A stretch of 29,181 bases of DNA, from the NCBI GenBank assembly GCA_048213135.1, contig PS015368.1:137653-166833 (forward strand), given 5' to 3'. This DNA is from Reclinomonas americana ATCC 50394 (Eukaryota; Jakobida; Jakobea; Jakobida). This document shows positions 1 to 9,400 of this stretch, in pieces; the first letter of the stretch is position 1; each line of letters opens with the position of its first letter. The notes beneath the pieces were generated by a model, which was not told the origin of the DNA, did not search any database, and saw nothing but the letters and a program-made list of their open reading frames with translations. The position numbers were made by a program, and so were the translations under genes.

Positions 1-97
1 ACACACTCACACACACTACACACACACTACGTACACGACACGAACAACAACAACGAAACAACGAACAACTAGAACTTACGTACACTACTACTCCTCA

Positions 98-184
<87 letters not shown>

Positions 185-300
185 TGCACACACATGGACA
201 CTCACTTGCGCACACTATTGCACACAGTCTCACACTGACACACACTCTCTCACTCACACTTGCACAGTGTTGCACACACAAACACACACTTTCCCTCTCT
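1..300. repeat. AC-rich simple-sequence region with a long (AC)n tract
   Basis: Nearly every base belongs to AC-rich low-complexity sequence. A pure (AC)n run spans roughly 99-177, and interrupted CACACA and ACTCACA motifs fill the rest. Open frames across it read only as His-Thr or Val-Cys runs and are not believable proteins. It probably lies in an intron or non-coding part of the divergent minus-strand gene whose first exon may end near 336-345. Confidence 0.9.
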
Positions 301-335
301 TTCCCTCTGTCTCTCTCTCCCTTCCACCCACTCAC

Positions 336-602
336 CTCTCTCACCCTCGCCTCTCTCTCCTCCACTTGCTCTTGCTCCTCCTCCTGCTGCCTCTCATTAT
401 CCTGCTGCAGAAGCGCGCGGAACTCGCGTGTGCGCTCTGCACGCCACGTGTCGAGCACGTCCCACGTGCTGCGCAAGAGGCCGCCATCAAAGCTCACCAC
501 TGATGAAGAAGATGAGGAAGATGAGGAAGACGAGGAGGAGGAGGAGGAAGAGATTGGAGGAGGTAATGGAGGTGGTCGGGCCTCTTGGTCAGAGGCACTC
601 AT
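336..602 (-). CDS. Possible first coding exon of a divergent gene (Ser-rich and Glu-rich N-terminus)
   Basis: Read on the minus strand from the ATG at 602, this gives a plausible protein start of about 85-89 residues. It opens MSASDQEARPPPLPPP, continues with a run of about 17 serines, then a helical segment (VVSFDGGLLRSTWDVLDTW) and a Gln/Glu-rich stretch. The frame then runs into GT-type donors: GTGAGT with the exon ending at 336, or GTGAGA with the exon ending at 345. Beyond these the sequence is low complexity. I recognise no family. The remaining exons would lie outside the window to the left. The gene would be transcribed away from the NLR-like gene at 1393, sharing 603-1392 as a divergent promoter region. 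The poly-Ser run comes from a GAGGAG/GATGAA-type repeat, so a chance open frame remains possible. Confidence 0.35.
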
Positions 603-1307
603 CACACGCGAGAGAGAGAGAGAGGAGTGTCTGTGCTCTTGACTGTGTGTTCGAGAAGCGGAATAATCGTGTGAATGTGCCGTGATTTGGGTGTGTCCAG
701 TATTCGTATCGTCGAGGCTGCCTGGCAGTCTGTCGGTGTATTTGCCGACAAATGCTGTTGGAAGATAGTTTTGTGGTGACGAGAAGGAGGAGGAGAAAGA
801 GACGTCTGGAAACCAACATGGGCGTTTTTATCGCATAATTGGAATGTGGTATTGTTTTACAACAACAACAACGTTTCTGGTGCTCACTCCAGATGGTGAT
901 CATCATGCAGCTGTGTTGCTGTTTGGATTAGTAAAGTTGTTATTGTTAACTTCGATGACAATGAATGCGCCGTGTTTTGGGTGTTGGTGTTCACATCGAC
1001 GACTGCTGCAACCAGCAAGAAAGATGCTATGCATGGTGTTCGCCATGTTGAGTGAGCACCAGAAAGTGAGACACTACGCGAGAGAAAGTCGCTGGCGGCA
1101 CTGCAAGATCACGAGAAACCGCGGCCAGTACTCTCGTGACAAGCATGACGGATCGCGAGTTCTGCAGAAGCTGTGCATTGAATTCGAGCTTCTTCTCTGG
1201 AGCGCATGGCGTCGAGGAAGATGAAGAGTTTGGGGAGAAGCTTCGGAAGTTGTCGACGTCGATGACGCATGTCCTGTCCAACAGCTGCACCCACGTCGCC
1301 TCCTTCC
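603..1307. other. Intergenic region upstream of the first NLR-like gene
   Basis: About 700 bases with no convincing coding exon. Short open frames exist on both strands but show no family resemblance and no splice partners. It would serve as the promoter and 5' leader region of the gene at 1393 and possibly of the minus-strand gene starting at 602. I see no clear TATA box or RNA gene in it. Confidence 0.5.
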
Positions 1308-1345
1308 GACGCGAGAACGAGTTGACTGTCTGTGAGCCGTGTGAG
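1308..1345 (+). promoter_or_regulatory. Conserved leader/promoter block upstream of the first NLR-like gene
   Basis: This 38-bp block starts GACGCGAGAACGAG, continues TTGACTGTCTGTGAG and ends CCGTGTGAG. It recurs with about four changes at 6399-6435, upstream of the second paralogue, at a similar distance from the start codon (47 versus 54 bases). The surrounding intergenic sequence is much more diverged. It may be a promoter element or a 5'-UTR element retained after duplication; the sequence alone cannot decide. Confidence 0.4.
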
Positions 1346-1392
1346 CAAGTTGCTGTGCACTGCTGACGAACAAGAGTAACTGAAACGAGAAG

Positions 1393-4300
1393 ATGTCGGT
1401 GAGTTTGTCTTGTTGTCAGCTTTCTCTGTTCTTTCGCTCTCTCTTCTCTCATCGCTTGTCACTCACTGCCTTGTGTGTGTCGCAGTTCTCTGTTCCTGTG
1501 AGTGCAGCGCACGATTCATCGCTGTCGGTGGTGGTGGAAGGCATGTCGGCCACGTCCACTCTCGCGGACTTGCTGCGCGAGGCCACACGCTTGCTGCGTG
1601 AGAAGAGTGGAGATGCGGGGGTGGAGATTGTGGGAGTGGAGAAGCCTGTGCCATACGACATCAGTCTTGCTGGTGGCATGCCTCTTGCTGCACTCGGCAT
1701 CAACTCATCCACTCAACTAGTCGTCCGTGTGACACTCGGTGCGGCGCTACTGGCAAGTGGGGCAAGTGGAAGTGGGAGTGGAAGGTGTGTGTGTTGGGTG
1801 CCTTGTGAATCGCCTGTTCCAAACATGCAACTCATTCTCATATCATCGCACAGCAACTCGGAGCGAGTGACTCGGTTTGTTTTGCTTGCCTTCGTCATCC
1901 TTTCTCTCTCCCTTCCTTGTTCTTCCGTTCGAAAAGAGTCTGTGCTGAATGTATTTGCATTCTTGCACAGCATGATCAACTCGCAGCGCATCAACATGGC
2001 CTTTGAGGTGGCGGAGGAGGCCGTGCGTCTGCGCTGTCAACGTGCTCTGGCGCAGTTCAGTCGCGATCATCCCGCCTTTGATGTGCGGGCGTGGGTGCCG
2101 AGTTTCACGCCTGCGGGCATGGATGCTGCTGGCGTGAAGACATGGCGAGAGCGACATGCTCCACTCCACCCCTATCGAGTCAAGTTGTTTGAGGAGAAAT
2201 ATCATGCAATGTTGACCTGGCGTGCTGCATTCGACGCCGACCCCTCGGCCGACCCTCCGTGCGACGGCTTCGACACGACGGCACTCGCCTCCATCATGCT
2301 GTTTGGTGGCTTTGTGCAGGATGACGGTCGCAAGCTGCTGCTGATTGACGATGCTGATGAACGGAAAGCTGTGGAGGAGCTGCACAGTGTCAGGAACCAG
2401 CTGAGACACGATGAGCTGCAGTTGACAGATACCACGGTGCAGCAGTTCGTTGGTGACGGTGGTGTCTTCCTCTCCATCCTCTCTCGACTGCAGTTGACGG
2501 CTGATGAGCGTGCTCGATTCTCTGCTCGTATCTGTGAGGCGCGTCACGCTCGACACATTGTGGACACATTCGTAGAGCGACTACATCGACTGGCGGTGCG
2601 TGAGCTCTCCTTCTACGATCATGACGAGAGTGTGCGCAAGGACATGCAGATGTATGTGCCTCTGCTTTGCTCACGTGAGCGTGACGTTTCATCGAGGGAG
2701 AAAATGACGGATCTGTTGACGGAGGTGGATGTCTTTCTCTCCGACACCAACACCACCCATCGTGTGCTGGTGCTGTTTGGCAATAGCGGAGCTGGCAAGA
2801 CGACGACCATGTCGTTGCTGGCTGAGAGAGCATGGCGACGGTGGCAGACGAGAGAGAGCAGACGAGTGCCTGTGCGTGTGCCTCTTGGAGCATTGCGCAA
2901 CGCAAATGAGCGATTGTTGGAGGAGGCACTGGAGCGACTGTCACCTGAGTTAGGATTGGAGTCGGATGTGCGACGGTTGAAGGAGGAACCACTGTTGTTG
3001 TTGCTTGACGGATATGACGAGCTGTACCGTGGTGTGAATTTGTTTGTCAAGAACCAGCTGGATGTGTGTCGCGATGTGAAGGTGATGATCACGTGCCGAG
3101 GCGATTACGCACTAACGGCACTGGGAGGTGTGACGCAGTATCGACGGTACTTTGCACCGGTGGATGCACGAGGACAGTTGTGCATGCACCAGCTGATGGA
3201 GCGACACATTGCACCGTTCAACGTAGAGCAGATTGAGGAGTACTTTGTGAGATTGGTGCAAGCAAGTGGTGATGACGGTGAGGTGCGATGGTCGACTGCC
3301 GAGGAGTACATTCGTGCACTGAAGAGTGTACATGGACTGGATGCACTGGTGTCGAATCCGTTCCTGCTGGCAGTGGTGGCTTGTGTGTTGCCGCAGTTGG
3401 TGGCAAGTGGTGTCCAGCGACCGACTCGGTGCGATGTGTTTGACCGATTCATTCGACAGTGGATTGGGAGGGAGCAGGAGAGGCAGACACGTCTCGGTGC
3501 GGATCGTGTGCCGAGTGAGGAGACGTGTCTCTCCTTCTGTGAGGGACTGGCTCGATTGATGCATGAGAGGAATGTGGCGCGTGTGTCTGTGAGTCGGTCA
3601 GGTGATGGTGGTGCGGAGGAAGATGATGACTTTGGTGGTGCGCCACTCGCCTTGCGACGAGTGGAGGAGGGATCATTTGACAAGTTCCTCGGTCACAAGA
3701 ACCAGCATGTGCGAGTGTGTTGTCCGATTGTGCGACGGTATGGGACGACGCAGTGGGGATTCGTGCATCTGTCGTTGTTGGAGCACTGTGTGGCACGGCA
3801 TGTGTTTGCGTGGGGGACGTGGCATGAGGAGATGAGATTGACGATGCAAGATGTGCAGCAGCATGTACTGGGAGTGCGATTGCTGAATGATCGACCATCG
3901 TTGGTGGAGCAGATGGCCGAGGTGGTACGGCGGTCGCCTCGTTTGCAAGCGAGATTGTGGGAGGTGATTGAGTTGTCACGGGAAGTGGATGAGGAGCGAT
4001 TAGTGACGGCGGCGGCGAATGCAGCGACGGTGCTGTGCGTGGCACAAGTGTCGTTTAGTGGGCGCGATCTGTCGGGTGTGCGAGTGAGGGGTGCGGATTT
4101 GAGGGATGCGGTGATGCACAGGACAGTGTGGAGGGGAGCGGATTTGCGAGGGGTGAATGTGTGCATGGCGTATGCGAGGGAGGCGGATTTCGCAGGAGCG
4201 GATGTGACGGGTGTGAAGTGGCCGAGGAAGCCGATGGTGGGACATACTGGTGGTGTGAACTCGGTCGCTGTCACTCCTGATGGTCAGTACGCTGTGAGTG

Positions 4301-6162
4301 GCTGTTGGGACAAGACTGTGCGGGTGTGGTCGTTGGCGAGTTGCGAGGAGGTACGCCGACTGGAAGGCCACTCGCGGGAAGTATTGTCCGTCGCCATTAC
4401 TCCCGATGGTCATCACATTATCAGTGGCAGTTGGGATGGAACTGTGCGTGTGTGGTCAGTGGCGAGTGGCGAGGAGGTGCGCCGTCTGGAAGGTCACGTT
4501 GGAGGGGTTATCGCAGTTGCTGTCACCCCCAACAGTCAGAATGTTGTCACAGGGAGCGGCTTTCCGGATCGCTCGGTGCGAGTGTGGTCTCTGGTTAGTG
4601 GAGAAATGGTTCGACGATTGGTGGGACACACGAAGACGGTCACTTCTGTCGCTGTCACTCCTGATGGTGAGCACGTTGTTAGTGGAAGTGATGACCACAC
4701 TGTGCGCTTGTGGTCATTGGCAAATGGAGGTGAAGAGCAACAATTGGTTGGACACACAGGAAAGGTGACCTGTGTTGTCAGCGCTGACAATGGTCAGCAT
4801 GTTGTGAGTGGCAGTGGTGACAGATCCGTGAGAGTGTGGTCACTGGCAAGTGGCGAGGAGGTGCGACGGCTGCTGGGACACACTCGTGTGGTGACTTCTG
4901 TTGCCATTAGTTCTCACATGGATCACATAATCAGCGCAAGCCCTGACAAAACAGTGCGGGTGTGGTCGGTGTCGAGTGGGAAAGAACTGCGCCGGTTTGT
5001 TCGGCACGATGATCTAGTGTCGTGTGTTGCCGTCACTCCCGATGGCGAGCATGTTGTGACTGGCAGTGAAGACAGCGCAGTGCGTTTGTTGTCTATGGCA
5101 AACGGCGACGATGTTCAACGGGTGGATAGGCACGCTGGGGTAGTGTCGTGTGTCGCCTTCACTCCCGACGGCCAGCACATTGTGAGTGGGGGTCAGGACA
5201 GGACAACGCGTGTGTGGTCCATCGCGAGTGGAGATGAGGTGCTTCTGTTGGAGGGACACACCAGAGGTATAACGTGTGTTGCCGTAACTCTTGATGGTCA
5301 ACACATAGTGAGTGGGAGTCATGACAGGACAGTGCGTGTGTGGTCCATCGCGAGTGGGTGCGAGGTGCGACGGTTGGAGGGACACACGAGAGGTATTACG
5401 TGTGTTGCCGTCACTCGTGATGGCCAGCACGTTGTCAGTGGCGGTGATGACACGATAGTTCGGGTGTGGTCTCTGGCGAGTGGAGACGAGGCGCGATTGT
5501 TGGAGGGACACACAAGTGGTATGATGTGTGTTGCCGTAACTTTCGACGGTTTACGCATTATTACCGGGAGCCGAGACACGACAGTCAGAGTGTGGATTGT
5601 GGAGAATGGTTGTGAAGTGCGACGGCTGGAAGGAACTACGGAAACAGTGACATCCATCGCTGTCACTCCCGGCGATCAGTACGTTGTGAGTGGGAGTCTC
5701 GACTGTACAGTGCGCGTGTGGTTACTGTCAAGTGGAGAGGAGGTCCGGCGACTGGTGGGATGCACTGGTTCGGTGATTTCTGTCGCTGTCACTTCCGATG
5801 GTCAGTACATTCTGAGTGGGGGCGAGGACAAGACAGTGCGAGTATGGTCGCTGGCAAGTGGGGAGGAAGAGCAACGATTAGAGGGACACACTGATTCCGT
5901 GATTTCTGTCGCTGTCACTTCCGATGGTCAGCGCATCGTGAGCGCAAGTGTCGACAAGACATTTCGAATGTGGTCACTTGCAACTGGTGCGACAGTGCGT
6001 CGTGGATCTGAAGCTGGCCTCATCGATGCATCCGGCAGCGCCGCTGTCGCAACGGATCTTGCGGAACGCAAGTCCGATGAGCTGCAGCGGAGCCAGCTTG
6101 GACTCCTCGAGCGCATCTATGGATCTTTCTTTCCCGACTTTGTAGATGCGCTGTATGAGTAG
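1393..6162 (+). CDS. NLR-like STAND protein: ubiquitin-like / HEPN-like / NACHT / pentapeptide / 14x WD40 (copy 1)
   Basis: Three exons are proposed: 1393-1398, 1486-1784 and 1971-6162 (1498 aa). The introns 1399-1485 (GTGAGT..CGCAG) and 1785-1970 (GTGTGT..CACAG) both have lengths divisible by three and lack stops, so one open frame also runs straight through. The paralogue at 6490 supports the spliced model. Residues 3-102 look like a ubiquitin-like beta-grasp domain. Residues about 199-285 resemble the DZIP3-type HEPN domain, with RNQLRH at 243-248. The NACHT NTPase has Walker A GNSGAGKT (372-379) and Walker B LLLLLDGYDE (Asp448). Pentapeptide repeats of GADLR type span about 792-855. Fourteen WD40 repeats (859-1448, about 42 aa each, enough for two seven-blade propellers) are followed by a tail ending PDFVDALYE. 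Established: NACHT-WD40 proteins are oligomerising NTP-switch sensors. Inferred: a cytosolic sensor, perhaps with RNase output. The ligand is unknown. Confidence 0.88.
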   Translation: MSVSLSCCQLSLFFRSLFSHRLSLTALCVSQFSVPVSAAHDSSLSVVVEGMSATSTLADLLREATRLLREKSGDAGVEIVGVEKPVPYDISLAGGMPLAALGINSSTQLVVRVTLGAALLASGASGSGSGRCVCWVPCESPVPNMQLILISSHSNSERVTRFVLLAFVILSLSLPCSSVRKESVLNVFAFLHSMINSQRINMAFEVAEEAVRLRCQRALAQFSRDHPAFDVRAWVPSFTPAGMDAAGVKTWRERHAPLHPYRVKLFEEKYHAMLTWRAAFDADPSADPPCDGFDTTALASIMLFGGFVQDDGRKLLLIDDADERKAVEELHSVRNQLRHDELQLTDTTVQQFVGDGGVFLSILSRLQLTADERARFSARICEARHARHIVDTFVERLHRLAVRELSFYDHDESVRKDMQMYVPLLCSRERDVSSREKMTDLLTEVDVFLSDTNTTHRVLVLFGNSGAGKTTTMSLLAERAWRRWQTRESRRVPVRVPLGALRNANERLLEEALERLSPELGLESDVRRLKEEPLLLLLDGYDELYRGVNLFVKNQLDVCRDVKVMITCRGDYALTALGGVTQYRRYFAPVDARGQLCMHQLMERHIAPFNVEQIEEYFVRLVQASGDDGEVRWSTAEEYIRALKSVHGLDALVSNPFLLAVVACVLPQLVASGVQRPTRCDVFDRFIRQWIGREQERQTRLGADRVPSEETCLSFCEGLARLMHERNVARVSVSRSGDGGAEEDDDFGGAPLALRRVEEGSFDKFLGHKNQHVRVCCPIVRRYGTTQWGFVHLSLLEHCVARHVFAWGTWHEEMRLTMQDVQQHVLGVRLLNDRPSLVEQMAEVVRRSPRLQARLWEVIELSREVDEERLVTAAANAATVLCVAQVSFSGRDLSGVRVRGADLRDAVMHRTVWRGADLRGVNVCMAYAREADFAGADVTGVKWPRKPMVGHTGGVNSVAVTPDGQYAVSGCWDKTVRVWSLASCEEVRRLEGHSREVLSVAITPDGHHIISGSWDGTVRVWSVASGEEVRRLEGHVGGVIAVAVTPNSQNVVTGSGFPDRSVRVWSLVSGEMVRRLVGHTKTVTSVAVTPDGEHVVSGSDDHTVRLWSLANGGEEQQLVGHTGKVTCVVSADNGQHVVSGSGDRSVRVWSLASGEEVRRLLGHTRVVTSVAISSHMDHIISASPDKTVRVWSVSSGKELRRFVRHDDLVSCVAVTPDGEHVVTGSEDSAVRLLSMANGDDVQRVDRHAGVVSCVAFTPDGQHIVSGGQDRTTRVWSIASGDEVLLLEGHTRGITCVAVTLDGQHIVSGSHDRTVRVWSIASGCEVRRLEGHTRGITCVAVTRDGQHVVSGGDDTIVRVWSLASGDEARLLEGHTSGMMCVAVTFDGLRIITGSRDTTVRVWIVENGCEVRRLEGTTETVTSIAVTPGDQYVVSGSLDCTVRVWLLSSGEEVRRLVGCTGSVISVAVTSDGQYILSGGEDKTVRVWSLASGEEEQRLEGHTDSVISVAVTSDGQRIVSASVDKTFRMWSLATGATVRRGSEAGLIDASGSAAVATDLAERKSDELQRSQLGLLERIYGSFFPDFVDALYE
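5254..5505 (+). repeat. Recent in-frame duplication of one WD40 unit (repeats 9 and 10 of copy 1)
   Basis: Units 5254-5379 and 5380-5505 are each exactly 126 bp (42 aa) and begin GHTRGITCVAVT. They are clearly more alike at the base level than other neighbouring units of the array. This indicates recent unit duplication or gene conversion inside the propeller-coding part, without loss of frame. Confidence 0.65.
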
Positions 6163-6398
6163 ACTCTTTCACAATGTTGAAGTTTAAATTTGCCGTTCGA
6201 TTATCGTTCACGGTTTTTCAACGCGACGTCGTGCTTTCTTGACGCTGCCATGTCGAGGCACTTGGTCCATGACGATAACAAGAGTGCAGCGCAGTAGTTT
6301 CCGCTGTTGGCGGTCGGGACGGTGCAGATGTTTGGTCGTCGACGTTGCGACAAATGTCCTGCATTTTGTCAGCCACGCATCTACACAAGCACTTTTGT
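6163..6398. other. Intergenic region between the two NLR-like paralogues
   Basis: The gap from the stop of copy 1 to the start of copy 2 is 327 bases. I see no exon and no canonical AATAAA signal shortly after the stop at 6160-6162. The right end (from about 6335) resembles the region upstream of copy 1, including the motif ATGTCCTG and the conserved leader block annotated separately. Confidence 0.55.
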
Positions 6399-6435
6399 GA
6401 CGCGAGAACGAGTCGACTGTTTGTGAGACGTGTGA
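6399..6435 (+). promoter_or_regulatory. Conserved leader/promoter block upstream of the second NLR-like gene
   Basis: This block matches 1308-1345, starting GACGCGAGAACGAG and ending ACGTGTGAG. It lies 54 bases before the ATG at 6490. The duplication unit therefore included 5' flanking sequence as well as the coding region, and this block diverged more slowly than its surroundings. Confidence 0.4.
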
Positions 6436-6489
6436 GAGAGTAACTTGTGTACCGCTGACGAGTAACAACAACTAAAACCTGCAAAAAGA

Positions 6490-9400
6490 ATGTCGGTGAG
6501 CTTGTCTGGAGTCATTCTTCTCACTTTGATCGCTCTCTCTCTCTTTATTCTCTCCTCATCGCTCTCTCTCTCTCTCTCACACTCACTTCTCTTTGTTTGT
6601 GCCGCAGTTCTCTGTGCCCGTGAGTGCAGCGCACGATTCATCGCTGTCGGTGGTGGTGGAGGGCCTGTCGGCCGCGTCCACTCTCTCCGATTTGCTGTGC
6701 GAGGCCACACGCTTGCTGCGTGAGAAGAGTGGAGACGGAGAGATGGTGATTGTGGGGGTGGAGAAGCCGCTGGAGTTTGATATTGTGGACGGGGGTGGCA
6801 CGCCTCTGCGGTTCCTGGGCATCAAGGCCACCACGCAATTGGTCGTGCGGGTGACCGTGTCGCCTGCCGCTGCGGCCAGTGTGGGCGGAGTTGCAACAAG
6901 GTAACTCCGTACTGCGAGGCACTTGTTGTTCCGTGGTGTGCGTGTGAGCTCACCGTCGCGCGCATTCATTGCAGTGCATTGATCGTGTCGGAGCGGTTCG
7001 TTGTCGGATGGAGGCTGCACACAGCAGTCGTCGTTGTTGTTGTTGTTGTTGCCTTCTCACATAAATGTGCCGCGCAGAACGACTTTCAATGGCTACCGCG
7101 TCGACATGGCGTTTGAGGTGGTGGAGGAGGCCGTGCGTCTGCGCTGTCAACGCGCACTGGCGCAGTTCAGTCGCGATCATCCCAACTTTGATGTGCGTGC
7201 GTGGAGTCCCGACGTGTGGATGCTGTCATGGCGCTGGTCTTCGTTGACGATCAAGACGTGGTACGACCGGCATGTGCCACTCGCCCGCGGTCGCATCAAG
7301 TTATTCAAGGCACAACAGAAGCACGTACTCGCTTGGAAGACCGCCTTTGACGCCGACCCCGCCTGCGACCCTCCCTGTGACGCATTCGACACAACTGCAC
7401 TCGCCTCCATCATGCTGTTTGGTGGCCTGGTGCTCGAGGACGGTCGCAAGGTGTTGCTAACGGACGATGCTGAGGAGCGAAAGGCTGTAGAGCTGTTGCG
7501 AGAGTTGCGCAACAAGCTCAGCCACGAGACGACGGCGTGGACCGACGCCAGCGTGCAGCAGTATCTCGGTGATGGCGGCGTGTTCCTCTCCTTCCTCGAC
7601 AAGCTGCAGCTGCCTGTTGATGCGATTGACGGTTTCTTGACGCGGATCCGTAATGTGCGTCACCTCGACCTCAGCATCAGCACATTCGAAGAGCGACTGC
7701 ATCGCCTGGCTGTGCGTGAGCTCTCGTTCTACCAGCACGATGAGGGTGTGCGGAAGGACATGCAGATGTATGTGCCATTGCTGTGCTCACGTGAGCGTGA
7801 CATGTCGTCGAGTGACAAGATGACGGATCTGTTGACGGAGGTGGATGCGTTCTTCTCCGACACCAACACCACCCATCGTGTGCTGGTGCTCTTTGGCAAC
7901 AGTGGCGCCGGCAAGACCACCACCATGTCGGTGCTGGGCGAACGAGCATGGCGACAGTGGCAGATGAGGGACAGCAGACGAGTGCCTGTGCGTGTGCCTC
8001 TTGGTGCACTGCGCAATGCCGATGAGCGGCTGTTGGAGGAGGCGCTGGAGCGACTGTCGCCCGAGTTGGGTTTGGAGTCAGACGTGCGACGGTTGAAGGA
8101 GGAACCATTGCTGTTGTTGCTTGACGGGTACGACGAGTTGTACCGTGGGGTGAATCTGTTTGTCAAGAACCAGCTGGATGTGTGTCGTGATGTGAAGGTG
8201 ATTATCACCTGTCGAGGTGATTACGCACTGACGGCGCTGGGTGGTGTGACGCAGTATCGACGTAACTTTGCACCGGTGGATGCACGAGGACAGTTGTGCA
8301 TGCTGCAGCTGACGGAGCGACACATTGCGCCGTTCAACAAGGAGCAGATTGAGGAGTACTTTGTGCGACTGGTGCAAGTGGATGGTGATGATTGTGATAA
8401 AGAAGTGCGGTGGTCAACTGCCGTTGAGTACATTCGTGCACTGAACAGTGTGCGTGGATTGGATGCGCTGGTGTCGAATCCATTTATGCTGTCAGTGGTG
8501 ACTCGTGTGTTGCCGGAGTTGGTGGCGAGTGGAGTGCAGCGGCCGACTCGGTGCGATGTGTTCGACCGATTCATTCGACAGTGGATTGTGAGGGAACAGG
8601 AGAGACAGACTCGTCTTGGTGCGGATCGTGTGCCGAGTGAGGAGACGTGTCTCTCGTTCTGTGAGGGACTGGCGCGATTGATGCATGAGATGAATGTGGT
8701 GCGTGTGTCTGTGACAGAGAGTCGGTCTGGTGAGGAGGAAGATGATGATTTTGGTGGTGCGCCACTCGCCTTGCGACGCGTGGAAGAGGGACCGCTTGAC
8801 AAGTTCCTCGGTCCCAAGAACCAGCATGTGCGAGCGTGCTGTCCGATTGTGCGACGGTATGGAACAACGCAGTGGGGATTTGTGCATCTGTCGTTGCTAG
8901 AGCACTGTGTGGCACGGCATGTGTTTGCGTGGGAGACGTGGGATGAAGAGAGGAGGCTGACGGTGCAAGATGTGCAGCAGCATGTGTTGGCAGTGCGATT
9001 GCTGAATGATCGACCATCGTTGGTGGAGCAGATGGCTGAGGTGGTGCGACGATCTCCTGCATTGCAAGGGAGACTGTGGGAGGTGATTGGGTTGTCACGC
9101 GTGGTGGATGAGGAGCGAGTGGTGACTGCAGCAGCGAATGCAGCAACGGTGTTGTGTGTGGCACAAGTGTCATTCAGCGGGCGAGATTTGTCGGGTGTGC
9201 GAGTGAGGGGTGCGGATTTGAGGGATGCGGTGATGCACAGGACGGTGTGGAGGGGAGCGGATTTGCGAGGGGTGAATGTGTGCTTGGCGTTTGCGAGGGA
9301 GGCGGATTTCAGGGGGGCGGATGTGGAGGATGTGAAGTGGCCGAGGAAGCCGTTGGTTGGGCACACTGGTGGGGTGAGCTCTGTCGCTGTCACTCCTGAT

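Noticed and set aside
844-960. A WD40-like peptide (VLTPDGDHHAAV) in a plus-strand frame upstream of copy 1
   Set aside because: Only about ten residues resemble the VAVTPDGQHVVSG unit; the flanking sequence has no WD or GH signature and no splice context, so chance similarity is likelier than a relic repeat.
1136-1366. 76-aa open frame just upstream of copy 1
   Set aside because: The equivalent region before copy 2 does not preserve the frame, so it is probably leader or promoter sequence, not a gene or conserved upstream ORF.
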